Below the pieces are notes generated by a model. The model was given only the letters and a program-made list of their open reading frames with translations, had not been told where the DNA came from and did not search any database. This document shows positions 31,840 to 42,879 of a DNA stretch of 64,000 bases, piece after piece. This DNA is from Phanerochaete sordida (Eukaryota; Basidiomycota; Agaricomycetes; Polyporales; Phanerochaetaceae). Position 1 is the first letter of the stretch. Each line of letters opens with the position of its first letter. The DNA lies in the NCBI GenBank assembly GCA_019973155.2, contig BPQB01000002.1, positions 1,054,001 to 1,118,000 on the forward strand. Direction: 5' to 3'. The position numbers were made by a program, and so were the translations under genes.

Positions 31840-33942
31840 TTAGGCTTGAACCGTTACGTCTGTTGCTGCCTCGAACGTCTGGTCGGCTTCCTTGGTTTCC
31901 GGCTCTGATGTGACAGACACAGCGATGCCAAAGACGGACGCAACCGGAGTGCGCAGGACACCGTGCTGCGGGGGTCATTGTCAAAGGATGGGACCAGTAT
32001 GCTACGGCCAGGTCACGTACGTAATCATGGAGCGTCGCCAGCATAGGCTCTGGATGAGCTTGCTTCCCCTTCTCGAGGCTTTCCCAAATCGCCTTCTCGA
32101 CCTTAATTTCCCGGGGATTGTGCTGATGCCTAGATGTATGCCCTCCGATAAAATTTTGAGGCGGCGACGGGTGGTGAGTGGTCGATGGACACGCCCGTTG
32201 TACCACTCCTTCGACGAATTGGTCTAAGGAAGCCCGCATTTTCTCCCTGCCCGCAATAATCAGCGGACGCTCATAGCATAAAGCTAGATATGGATCCTAC
32301 TTGATCAGGTGCAGCAGAGTTTCATGTGTTGCATCCTCAACCTCGCCTGTAACATTGATGCGTCACGCAACAACAGCTGAACTCGGGAAGCAGGACTCAC
32401 GGAAAGCCTCAACGAACGCCTGTGGGGATGCAGAGTATCAGCTGTGTGTTCATGCCCAGCTTGTTAGAAGCTTACCTTGACAAAGTAGCCTCCGGAGTTT
32501 GCCAGGCTCAGAGTTGTGTCGGGGTCTTGACAAGCCGCCCATGAAATCTAGGAAAATCTTCGAATGACGAACATTGTCGTAAGGTTGTAGTTTACTTACG
32601 ACTACAGGCTGTTTTGGCAAACAGTTCACCGGCTGCAACGGCTGTTCATCGAAAGAGCTGAACGATGACGCAGTAGACGGCGTCGATGTCGGCCAATCGA
32701 ACAGTGATGACGCAGGCGTCGAGGATGTAGAGGATGGGCTAGGGCAAGATGCGTCTGCCGTTGGTGGAGTGAGAGGAGACAGAACGCTGATTTCGGGGAT
32801 ATTGCGAGGGCTGAAGGATGTCATCGGAGAAGTCGTGTCTGGGCGTAGCCGATCTTTTCAGTCGGTCGGCTGTGACTCCGCGATGACACAGACATACCTC
32901 GGTTCGGTTTCTCAGTAACGAGACCTTTCAGCCCAATCTTCTGTACCGACACTTTGCTAGCCTGTAAAGGGTGCAAAATCTCGTCGTGCACTTGCGCCTC
33001 CCAGTGGTCTTTATGGCAGTGTTTCAGGTCTGTAGTCTTGAATTAAGAACCTCAGAAGGCTGAAATCAGGCTGAGGCTCACCTGCGCCACTTCCAGAGTG
33101 GCAACAATCGAGAATTATCTGGCATAGGATGAGCCCGCCTATGTTGGAGACGTCCGCTGTTCGTACTCACGATGAGATGAGCACCAGAGGGTATTTTGTT
33201 GACGAGTATCTCCTTTATTTCCTGAGTGCTATTGAGACAACTCCCGTCGAAGACCAAGGACTGCAGGTACTTACATCGTCGAGAATGACGTTTTCCGCAT
33301 CGTAAGCACCCACGCCTGGTTTGACGTCCGCGGGCCAGACGGCTAGATGTGGGTCAGAGATGGTGCATGTAGATTCGAGAGACCGATTTACCCTCGTCCA
33401 AGCCATCATCCTCGTCTCCGTCCTGGTCAGGCTTCTGGGACCCGTGGCCTGAAACTAGTCCACAAATCCAGGTTGGCCGCACAGTATTGAGGACATAATT
33501 TCGTGAACGTACAGTGAAAGACCAAGTGATCACCCGGCTTGACGTCCGAGACCAGCTCGCGCATTCCCCTCAGCTATATACATGTCCAATAAGAGAGCTT
33601 CCAAGTTGAATTGAGCGCAGGCAACGCACCAAATTCTCCCTGTTGGGATAAGACGAAGCCCCGGTCGGAATATCATCCCGAAACACTGCAATGTCTTCGG
33701 GCGCGAATTTCATGGTATCTAAGTGATGCTTGGTTAGCTCAGGAACCTGCCCGGAAAAACGCAAGCTCACCTGTCAATAACTCTTCAAGATGCTCGACAT
33801 CCGCGTATGTGCTCTTCAGCATGTACTTCATGAGCGGCTGTTGTCGATCGAGCTCGTTGTAGCGGACGCCCACGAGCATAGCCTTCCTGGTCCGATGCCG
33901 GGCAGGCAACACCACGCGTAGATGCGAGCCAGCGTGAGGCAT
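31840..33942 (-). CDS. Metacaspase 3, caspase-fold Cys protease
   Basis: Third type I-like metacaspase of the window, more diverged than the two at 19.5-23.8 kb. The ATG at 33942 begins MPHAGSHLRVVLPARHRTRK, then the core strand KAMLVGVRYNEL and a STYADVEHLEELL block where the others have GSAYQDV. Next come KFAPEDIAVFRDD, YPNRENLV, MRELVSDVKPGDHLVF, the catalytic His in GHGSQKPDQDGDEDDG and the catalytic Cys in LDCCHSGSGA (near 33100). A linker rich in Ser/Pro/Thr (near 32650-32800) is longer than in the paralogs. The C-terminal helix reads EKAIWESLEKGKQAHPEPML, ending ATLHDY, and is joined through a GTACGT...CGCAG intron to a final exon starting HGVLRTPVASVFGIAVS, with the stop at 31840. It is separated from its paralogs by the P450 pair. 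Confidence 0.85.
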
Positions 33943-35242
33943 GATTTCACGTGAGCTCGTGGGGAAGGAGCTGCAGGAGGCACGGACGAGGAACGGATGC
34001 CGTCCTGTATATATCTCCCTCCCTCCCGCGGCCGCAACTCTATCTCGATGTGTCAGCCGCGCTGAAACTCCAGCCGGAAGGCAATGCATCAAGGGCGGAC
34101 GCTAAGCCCGGACCCAAAATTGCGTACCTCAGGGAACCTATCAAACTCTGTGTTGATGAGATGGAGGGCTGGGCGGTGAACGAGAATAACCCGCTTGGAC
34201 GGCGCGGCTGCGGTCGGAAGCCTGCGGTGCGGTGTCAGGCGAACGCCGTGGCGTGCCACTGCAGCCGCTGGAGCGAGCCGCCTGGGTCTCGGACGTTCGA
34301 TAGCGGGCGTTCACCAGGCTTGAGTGCGGGGGTACCTCAGCGCCGGGCTTCAGGGAAGACCCGTGGCCGCAGACATTGACAGGCCGATGTTCTAGGACGA
34401 GTACGTCAGCCTTCGTGAACACAATTCAGCCCGAACTTCCCCTCACGGGCAGGGTTCTGGCCTGACAAGGGGCTTAGAATGCCCACCAGGGCCCGTGTGC
34501 AACACGTTGTGCTGTGAACAGCCGTGAGGAGCTCGTCAAATGAGCGTTCATCGTTACGGTCGCACGCCATCAAAGCTTGGATTTGCAGGGAAGCACGGAG
34601 CTCTGCTGGCTTATCGTGTGAACTTCTGGGCATGTGAGCACACGGCTGCACAGCTGAGAACGTTGTTTGTCGGTCGTTTCTCACAGCGACCCCGCTGACG
34701 ACGGAGTCCCTGATGTGAACGTTGGGGATTGTGCTCGCTCGCCACACGAGGTTCGGCCAATGAGTTCAAGACACGCCTATCGTACGGCCATCTGTGCAAA
34801 AGGCAGTCAGCTACTCAGGTCATCATGGAATGGGCCCACGCCACATGAAACTGACGCTTGTTCCTCAGGGTTTCTAACACTAGGGGGATATAGAGAGAAC
34901 AGCGCATGCGGATACCTTGACGGTCAACGTAGCAACTAAGCCATTCTTGATTTGCATTAGGCACCAACACATCATACCTGCAAGGTCGTATTTTACAGCA
35001 TAAGGCATAAGCTACAAACCAACGCCATGGTAGCTGCTGGGAGACGCACCTGATACATCATAGGCCCGCCGGCGCAGCGATTCATCTGCAACAAGCGAGA
35101 GAAACTAACCTGACTTGGCCGTCCTTCTTGGCAACACTATCTCCCAGCGGACACAGACGAGACGCCGCTAGCGGACTGGTGGTTCACGTAGATCCTCTGT
35201 GTGCGCCAAACAAAATGATATTCCTACACATCATTGACATCT
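33943..35242. other. Interval between metacaspase 3 and RPN3
   Basis: Holds the metacaspase 3 promoter at the left end. Short frames only; no gene or repeat is recognised. Confidence 0.5.
34008..34014 (-). promoter_or_regulatory. TATA box of metacaspase 3
   Basis: TATATAT on the minus strand lies about 66 bp ahead of the ATG at 33942, which favours that ATG over an upstream in-frame one at 34092. Confidence 0.6.
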
Positions 35243-36987
35243 CTAGAAGCCTTCACCGAGACCGGGCTCGTCGTCGAAGCTGCCTCCGCCGTCCTCGCCG
35301 ACCTGCCTGAGCAGCTCCTGCTCGCGCTGGCGGGCCGCCTCGGCAGCGTCCAGCTCCTTCCTGTGCGCGTTGAGCGGGTACCGCATCGCCTACGAGACCG
35401 TCACCATCTGTCAGCGCGAGATGTGGGAGTGCGCTCACCTTCACGCTTTCGTTGTGGAGCTCGAGGCAGTACTGGATGCGACGCATGAAGACCTCGCTGA
35501 CCTCGAAGCCGTATCCGCTCTTCTGGGCGCCGCACTCCAGCCAGCCGCGCTCGTGCGAGATGTGGCCGTCGATGACGCCGTCACGAATCGCCTTGCCGAC
35601 GATGTACTCAGCATCTTCCTCGGAGTCAAGGTGCAGCTTGACGCAAATGTCCCGAAGGGAGATGCGTGAGTAGGAGAGGGAAAGACGACGGATCCCAGTC
35701 TTGATGACGTTCTGACGCAGACGGACAATCAGGGTGTAGGTCTTGTCAGCTTCGAACTGCGCGGCGTGTTTCGACAAAGTCGACTGGAACTGAGAAAGTG
35801 ATCCGGTACGGACAGCTGTATCGAGTGACAAGTAAGTGGCCGCCAATAATCATGCTGTTAGACGACGTACCCTTCACGATCTCAAAGTAGCCCGTCAGCG
35901 CCTTCTCGAGAACCGCATGCCTGAAGATGCCGCGGTCGGGTATGTCGCCCATGAGCAGCTCCACGACGACCGACAGCTTGTGCACTGCCTGGTAGAAGCC
36001 CGGAGCAGTAGTCGCGGGTGGTGCGCGACGGATGGCCTGCTGCAAGTTGGCGTGGGCAGCACTGTAGTTCAGCTGTACGGCCCGGATACGACCAAGGAAG
36101 TAGTGGTAGCGAGCATGCTGAGGATTGCCGGCGGATACGGGGAAAGTTGTCTTCAGAACGAGCTTGTCGGCTTGGTCGTACAGGTTATAGTGCAGGTAAT
36201 TGCGGAGGAGACGATTGATGAGTGACGCTTGTGTCTCATCGTCGTGACGGAGAGAAGCAGTCCGTTGGGCAGCCAAGAACAGCCTGGTCCACTAGTTAAA
36301 AGGGAGAACATCCAGTTCAATCACGATGCACTCACGGACGCGCTTCCGCGAGATCGCCGGTCAATTCGTACGCTCTCTCGACCGCGTACCACACCTTCGC
36401 AGCAATGGGATCCATACTCCGGCGGTTGAGGGCTTGCATCTTCTGTACGGTCTGTTGCACAAGTTCCATGGCCTTGGAGTACGTGCTCTTGTCTGACAAG
36501 AGGTGGTATACGATGAGTAGCCGCAGATAAATCTCGACTTCTGGCACAGGCTCGATGTTCTGTCTTGGAGGGCTCGGGGTAGATGTAGGCTGAGGAGCAG
36601 TCGCAGTGTCGATCTCCATGGTTGCCTCGGAGTCGCGGGTAGGCAGCCATGTCATCAGCGACTGCCTGACCTGAGAACCTGAGGCGACGTCAGTGCCCTG
36701 CACGGACATATGGTAGAGTCGAACGCACTTGAAGGGTAGACCCCTTCGATCGCCTCCGCGAGCACCTTGCTGTTAAGACGCTTTCTTAAAGCCGCGAGTG
36801 TGCGAAGCACTCTAAGCGTGAAGCGAGGCTCGAGGGTGGACACAGCGCGGTCAATGAGGAGGGCATTCGACCTAATTTCTTGAGGAACGGTCGGTGGCTC
36901 CTTCTTGGGCTCTTCCTTCTTCTCTTCTTCAGGCTTCGTGTCTTCTTTCTTCTTCTCGTCCGCTGGCTTCATGGTAACGTCGGACAT
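35243..36987 (-). CDS. RPN3: 26S proteasome regulatory subunit Rpn3 (PSMD3)
   Basis: Non-ATPase subunit of the 19S lid, a scaffold of the PCI horseshoe. It starts at 36987 with a Lys/Glu-rich leader (EKKKEDTKPEEEKKEEPKK), then RAVSTLEPRFTLRVLRTLAA. An intron joins GVYPS to SQVRQSLMTWLP. The helical-repeat part reads EIYLRLLIVYHLL, INRLLRNYLHYNLYDQADKL, HYFLGRIRAVQLNYSAAH and LMGDIPDRGIFRH. The PCI domain holds TYTLIVRLRQNVIKTGIRRL, then ISLRDICVKL and EDAEYIVGKAIRDGVIDGHI. The last exon has MRYPLNAHRKELDAAEAARQ and ends GLGEGF at 35243. The order and length (about 490 residues) match the family. It is divergent from the NDUFAF2-like gene, with 246 bp between starts. Confidence 0.95.
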
Positions 36988-37233
36988 GGTGATTCTGTCG
37001 GGGGAGATGCCAGTGGTATGGTGAAGGTGAGACGCGTAAGTGCACGCGCGTCGCGTTGGCTTGTTACTGCTACTGGCTTTGGTAAGTAAATCACTTACTA
37101 GTCAGTAAGGTGGTAAGCATAGCGCCACGACCTTAGCTTACCTCCATCACAGTGGTCAGTGACAAGCTGTAATGACGCACATTTCTCCGTACCGCGCTTC
37201 GAATTCGCGTCACCCGCTTTCGTTACTTCAACC
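36988..37233. promoter_or_regulatory. Shared divergent promoter of RPN3 and the NDUFAF2-like gene
   Basis: Only 246 bp separate the two start codons, so both promoters and leaders lie here. I see no TATA box and no clear Rpn4-type element. Confidence 0.6.
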
Positions 37234-38098
37234 ATGTCTTTCCTTCAGCGACTATGGCAGAGAATGCGCAGACCTGTGCGTCGTTAGCATTATTGCTGCA
37301 AATGTCACGGTATCGACCTTGGCCTGGATGCACAGAGAGGGTTCGTCGGCCGTGATTTGGAAGGTGCGCGATCCCAGCCCGCGGCGTATTCGACTTCTCA
37401 TTGTACGCGGCTCAGGCAATAGTTACTTCGAATATCCAAACCCAAATGACGGTACGTTAAGCGTCGTCGTAACTTGTGTTTGCTGAATGCCGACCATCGC
37501 GTTCCAGTGCGGCCGAAACGCGTCGTAAAGTACGGGGAAGGGCGCGACATGTGGACTTACATCGCGGGGGACAAAAGGCTAGCGGGTGCGGATGCTCTCG
37601 TGGTCCAACTCGAATGTTGCTCACAGCAAAGCAGTTCAATGGACGTCTTGGCTTTCACATACGCGAATCCATCCGCCTAGTCTCGACGTAGGTCTTACCG
37701 AAAGCTCCCACTACTGCGTGTACCTAACGCGGCCGTAGGAGCTTACGTCGGACATCGAGAGACAAAATCGTCTTCGCCTCAAAGTCGCCTTGATCGAAGC
37801 TCGCGACCGCGAACAAAGGCTCCGAGTTGCTGCTTCGACTCCGAGCCCCAACTTGACCTCCGAGCCTGTGTCTACTACCGACGCCTCTGCTACTCAGCAC
37901 CAAGTTCCCTTCGCTCAGTCAACTGCTCAGCCAGACGGTCAAAAGGCCGAGAATCGAACACAAGGGCCTGGTGCCAGCCCAATAATACCTCAAGAAGCAC
38001 CGCCCGTACCTTCTTCCGAGCTACAGCACGCCAGAAGACCACCGACCAATGACGAACCCGAAGCCTGGATCCCGCGCGCTGTGCAACGGGGTGCTTGA
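37234..38098 (+). CDS. NDUFAF2/NDUFA12-like mitochondrial complex I assembly factor
   Basis: B17.2-like family protein; NDUFAF2 (mimitin) helps assemble respiratory complex I in mitochondria. Six exons, 37234-37275, 37336-37363, 37416-37451, 37508-37585, 37632-37687 and 37739-38098, keep phase and give 199 residues. The family core is clear: FVGRDLEGNSYFEYPN, RPKRVVKYGEGRDMWTYI, then GDKRL and VQWTSWLSHTRIHPPSL. After this a helix (ELTSDIERQNRLRLKVALIE) leads to a Pro/Ser/Gln-rich region and a C-terminal EAWIPR motif, as in NDUFAF2-type rather than NDUFA12 subunits. The acceptor of exon 5 was chosen because it alone rebuilds the VQWTSWL block. Confidence 0.88.
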
Positions 38099-38476
38099 GC
38101 GAGTTCCATCGCTTGATAATCATGTTCTCGTGATCCTGTGTTCTTGCCGCAACCGCCAGCGATGGCTGGTGTAGACCTATGTGTCCTCCTGTATGTCGTG
38201 TGCCGGTATATATGCTGTTGGGCAGACCGTGGGCAGGTCTGGCTGTGGCCGACGGCCGGAGTGTGAACCGTAACTCAGCTGAATAGAGTTTCGGAGGCAG
38301 ATTGCGAGGGAGCGCCTGAGCTGCACGCGGACTCTTACCGTCATCCAGTGATCGTCAATTGGGTTCGGTGGAGAGGCTCTGGAGTCGACTCGCCCTTAAG
38401 TCGACACCTCTGTCTTGTGGAAACAAGCACAGATAACTGCCCTTACCCCTCCTCGCCGCTGCTGCCTCCGCCGAGC
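38099..38476. other. Interval ahead of the surface-protein gene
   Basis: 3' flank of the NDUFAF2-like gene and promoter of the next gene; no further feature seen. Confidence 0.6.
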
Positions 38477-39987
38477 ATGCTAGGCCGTCTGCTACCACTC
38501 GCGCTCTTCCCGGCCTTGTCTTTGGCGTACTCGTTCAACTTCGAGAGCACGCCTAAAGAATGTGACGACCTCTCCATCTCTATCACTGGCTCTGGCTCTC
38601 CTCCCTACAACCTTTTAATTATCCCTTTCGGCCCTTCTCCTTTGCCTAATAACGTCGAGGCCCGCAAGATCGTCCAGCAAAGCTTCAATGGCACTTCGAC
38701 TTCCTTCGAACTGAAATACCCCCAAAACTCTCAGTTCGTTGCGGTGCTCAGCGACAGCTCTGGCTTCGGCTCAGGAGGCACGAGTGGAGTCGTGACAGTA
38801 CTGTCTGGAGGTGGTTCGAGTTGCTACAGTGGCACCACCGTCACTTCGCCGCCATGGGTCTACAGCCTGGTCCCCAACAGTCTTACACAGTGTATGGGGA
38901 CGCGTATCTGGTGGGATCCTGCAGCTGATCTGCAAGGGTGAGTCGCATGTAACATCTTTCTGGAGGCAACCCTGAACAGTCGCAGGACGCCGTTCTTCCA
39001 AGGTGTAATCCCTGGAGGACAGTCCTTCTCGGTCCCTGTCCCAACGAATAATCTTACGACAGTCGCTGAGCAAGGCATCGGTTTCACCTGGACGCCGTCT
39101 GTTCGTGCAGGAACCACCGTCATTCTGCTTGGAGGAGACAACCGGGGCCCGGGTACAGGCGGAAGCTCGACCTACATCGTGAACTTCGGCGACAACTCTT
39201 GTCTTAACGACCAGTCACCGTCCTCAACGCCTGGTTCTCCTGCAGGCGGAAGCTACCCGACGAGCACGTCCGGCGCGGGGACGAGTGGCGGCGGTTCGTC
39301 CGGGTGAGTCTGTCTAGCTGAGAATATGGGCCGATGTCTCATCACACATATGTCAGACATAGCACGGATGTTGGCGCGATTGTCGGTAAGTCTCAAGTGT
39401 CGGCTTCGCGTAGTCTACCCTTCTAACGCGTCGCTTCGCAAGGCGGTGTCATTGGAGGCGTCGTCGGTGCTATCGCCATTGCCCTCCTCATTTTGTTCTT
39501 CATTCGTCGACGCCGCTTCCACCAAACGGAGAAGGGGCGACCGGTCGATCTCCTTCACGAAAACGACGGCAGCAACGACAACCTCCCTCAGTTCTACCGA
39601 CCCGAGCCCTTCGTCGTCCCTGAGCCTTCCGCGCCATCTACCGTAGGGGGCGCCGCTCCCGAGACCAGTGCGGCGACAGATACCCGGCCGAGCTTCGACC
39701 AGCGGAATTCGCACTACTCGACGCTAACCGCCGAGCAGCCCGCCCAGTCCCTGCGCTCGTCCACGCCTGACCAGTCCCAGTCCGCGTCCACGTCTGCATA
39801 CATGCGCAAGTCGCCTGCGCCGCCAAGCTTCAGGCCCGTTAACATCGTGCAGCACGAGGATGCAGGCCCCGGCGCGGACATGAGCGACCAAGAGCCCGAG
39901 ACGATCGAGCTTCCACCGGCATACACGAACATCCGGTCCAACGCTGCCCCACCACCGCCTCCCGACGATGAGGTCGCTGCTTCATAA
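38477..39987 (+). CDS. Single-pass surface protein with signal peptide and PY motif
   Basis: No named family is certain; the layout recalls fungal cell-wall stress sensors of the Mid2/Wsc type and related agaricomycete membrane proteins. The ATG at 38477 gives MLGRLLPLALFPALSLAYS, a signal peptide. The ectodomain has Cys at CDDLSI, SSCYSG, TQCMGT and NSCLND, and two beta-rich halves (PPYNLLIIPFG and GQSFSVPVPTNN). A Ser/Gly/Thr-rich stalk leads to the helix GGVVGAIAIALLILFFIRRR and a basic stop-transfer. The cytosolic tail of about 150 residues is Ser/Pro/Thr-rich and has IELPPAYTNI, a PPxY motif that can bind WW domains of Rsp5-type ubiquitin ligases. Three introns lie near 38940, 39305 and 39385. 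It may report on the cell surface; this is inference. Confidence 0.8.
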
Positions 39988-40459
39988 CTGATCTCTGGTC
40001 AATGTAAGTGGGTCGTGTGCTTGTTGCCGACGACATTTCGCTGAAGAATGCGCAGTGACCATCACCCCAGTCTTGCTTCTCGTAATATCCTCAAGAACGC
40101 GTCGCTCCTTCTTTTGCCGCATGGACGTTTCGCTCGCTAGTACAATCGCGAGTATATACGTTGAGACTAACTGGATTATGTCGGAAAGGGCTCTCATTTA
40201 CTTCTGCTCAAGCACTTCCTTTGGTACCTTCTTTTACGGACACTTCCCTCGTGCATTACTTATCGTTTAACATTACACATTACATCCTCTCTCCACGTCC
40301 TATAAGGCACCCTCCACCATCCTACATTACATGTAGTGATATAATCGCCGACTACGCGGAATGTTGAATTAACACGCCTCTTCACATGTGATACAGCCCC
40401 TGTGCGACTCTATCCACACCATCTAGCAGAGCGATATCCAGGTATTGAACGAGGCGAGC
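39988..40459. other. Convergent 3' interval
   Basis: AT-richer sequence between the ends of two convergent genes. No gene seen. Confidence 0.6.
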
Positions 40460-42600
40460 CTAAGCACGTAGTCGTGTATGCCGAGGGGCAAGTGTGTCTC
40501 GCCCGATGCGTGTACGCTGTCGAGTATGGCTGGGCGTGGGTTGTTCCCTAGGGGAGTCTGCAGCCTTCTTCGCATGCTGACGCTGCAGAAAGGTGGTACG
40601 CATGAGAACGAGCTATTTTACGAATGTAAAGTAGGACTCACCTCGGAGAGCCGGGCGTACAGAAGCCGCAGGAGAGGGTCCGACGCGGCCTTGTGCTTCA
40701 ACCGCCGAACGAGCTGCTTCGCCAAGACGGCCGCGTCTTTGTAGCGCTGGTTTTGCATCATGAAGCGGATGCCGTCGCGGTAGCCGTCGACCGCGGACGT
40801 GTGGCGCTCGAACATCGCGTCCCTCCGCAGCCTCTCGAGGAGGAACATCAGGCGCCTGCCGCTGCCCGCGTTCGCCCACGTCTGCGCGATGACCCTGACG
40901 TCGGCCCGGCTCGCTCGCCACTTGGTCCCTGCCGCCCGTCGCGTGATCTTCATGATGGCCTTCGTGTTGTGCAACTTGGCGTACGCGCGCAGGAAGAGGC
41001 GGAAGTGGTGGCCGGTGTAAGGAGGTGGGGTGTCCGCAGGACGGTTCGCGGAGAGGTCGGTTAGGTTCTTCTCCATCTTGCGCGCGATTCCTGGTGGGAC
41101 CTGCGCGGGGTTGCGGATGTAGGCTCGCCGCTCCGCCATTGAGCTAAAGCGCGAGACGAACTCCGAGTACGCTTGTCCAAGCTGCGAGGGACTCAGCATC
41201 GGGAGCAGCGTGCGCCAAAATAGTACTGTGACCCGCGAATCGGGCCAGATCTTGTCCTTCACGGCTTTTGGCCGCCGCCGCGGATGATGTTTGCTATTCA
41301 TTAGCATGCGCAAAGCTTTCCTGACCGACTGCGGGACATCGTCGATATGAAAGATTTCGTAGAAGGCCTGGAAAGCGGCATCCGGACTGCCCTCTCGAAG
41401 GTGATAGTCGATCTCCACGCTCGCCCAATAGTTGAGAGCGTATGGACGGCGCGTAGGATGCTCCTGGAAAAGTGCAAACAGCCTGTTGTATGCTTCATCG
41501 TCCCTATGCTGTATGCACTGCCGGATGAAGTCGCGGAGAGCGTGTCGTGTTGGCATGTGTCCCTTGTCGATGGCTTTCTGAAATCTTCGAAGGAGGTGGG
41601 GTCGGGAAGCGATGAAAGGCATGTCCTTCAACTCCTTCTGCGTGTCGCACAACTGCCTGCCCAATTTTCGGGCGCCCTCGGCGTAGCTGGTACCGACCGC
41701 CGAGCGGAGAAGACGAAGCGTAAACTGGTTGACGGTGTAACCTTGGCGTTTCGCGTAGCGGGATAAGTCATAGGCAGCGCGGGCTTGGCTGCGAAAGCAC
41801 AAGGAACGGACAGCGATACCGTAGAGCCTCTTGAAGGTCTGCTTGTGTTGTCTGGTGGAGGTTGTCGCAGAACGATCTGCAGCAGCAAATGCCACCATAA
41901 AGCGAGTGATGGCCCGAGTCGAACTGTATCTGGCGAGATATGGAACAACCACTGGGCCGACCTGGGTAGCATAGCCCATGTGAGCTGCCTTCAGTGCACT
42001 TCGCTGAAGTGCGGTTACGTGCGGGTTGCCTTTGGTCCAGACTGCGTACTGGAAGAAGGGGTCGTCTCGGACCGCTGGAGTTGCAGGAACGAGGGCTGCC
42101 CATGCATTGAAAAGATGGATGTGTCGCGGAGTCAACACATTCACCGGCGAGCGGGGCACCCGACGGATGGAGCGAAGGGCAGCCGCGAGGTAGCAAGCGT
42201 CCTGTTCGATTGAAATCCCCAGCTGCTCGAGGTCCTTTTTCACCTTGAGAGCGGTAGAATACTCGCCGTCTCTGACGAGTTGTGCGAGTGCCTCAGATGA
42301 GTTCTGGGGTATCTCGGGAAGGTTGGACGGAGCTGCCTCCGGCGGGGAGTAGTCTTCCGACACGTCTTCAAACAGGGAGTTGTCCCAGCCGGAGGACGGA
42401 GTCTTCTGTTGACTCATGGCAATCATTGAAGGCGGTGTCGCGTCCAAGGAGCCAAGTGATAGAGAACTGGCGAATATCTTGCCAGAAGCGATGAGTTGAG
42501 GGACGATGCGCGGGTGCCATGGCGGAAGGGGTGCTCGGGGGAAAAGGCGGAGGAGACGGGGTATCGTAGTTGGGCTATATGTTAGCATCCATGATGCCAT
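40460..42600 (-). CDS. Mitochondrial helical-repeat (PPR-like) protein
   Basis: About 690 residues, nearly all in one long exon. The N-terminus from the ATG at 42600 is basic and Ser/Leu-rich (IPRLLRLFPRAPLPPWHP) and looks like a mitochondrial presequence. The body is a series of antiparallel helices with spacing like pentatricopeptide repeats, for example ITRFMVAFAAADR, AYNRLFALFQEHPTR, AAFQAFYEIFHIDDVP, HFRLFLRAYAKLHNTKAI and RLMFLLERLRRDAMFERH. An RNA-related role in mitochondria is inferred from this. The unspliced frame stops at 40618, but just before it RLLYARLSE is followed by a canonical GTGAGT donor. A good acceptor (TTTCTGCAG) leads to a basic last exon starting RQHAKKAADSPREQ and stopping at 40460, which I prefer. 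Confidence 0.75.
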
Positions 42601-42879
42601 GAACGTAGGGCCAAGCTCCAGCCCTCATACGACTAGAGGATGAGCGCAGATGAACCAAGGTGGAGGAGAGCTGAGACCACCGGTCATTACGCGTGGACTT
42701 CACGTTCTTGTTGATCAGGATTAAACAAGATTCTTACCTTTAGTTCACACGGTCAGATAAGAGGCGCGCCGCGTATTGACCGCCAGTAAGTACTGCTTGT
42801 TACTGTTGTTCTTCCACCTGTACTTTGATCACGTCCAACTTGCCCCTGCCACAGGCGGAACCCAGTTACTCGCGGCACT
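42601..42879. promoter_or_regulatory. Shared divergent promoter of the PPR-like gene and RSC8
   Basis: 279 bp between two divergent starts. No TATA box is seen on either strand. Confidence 0.55.
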
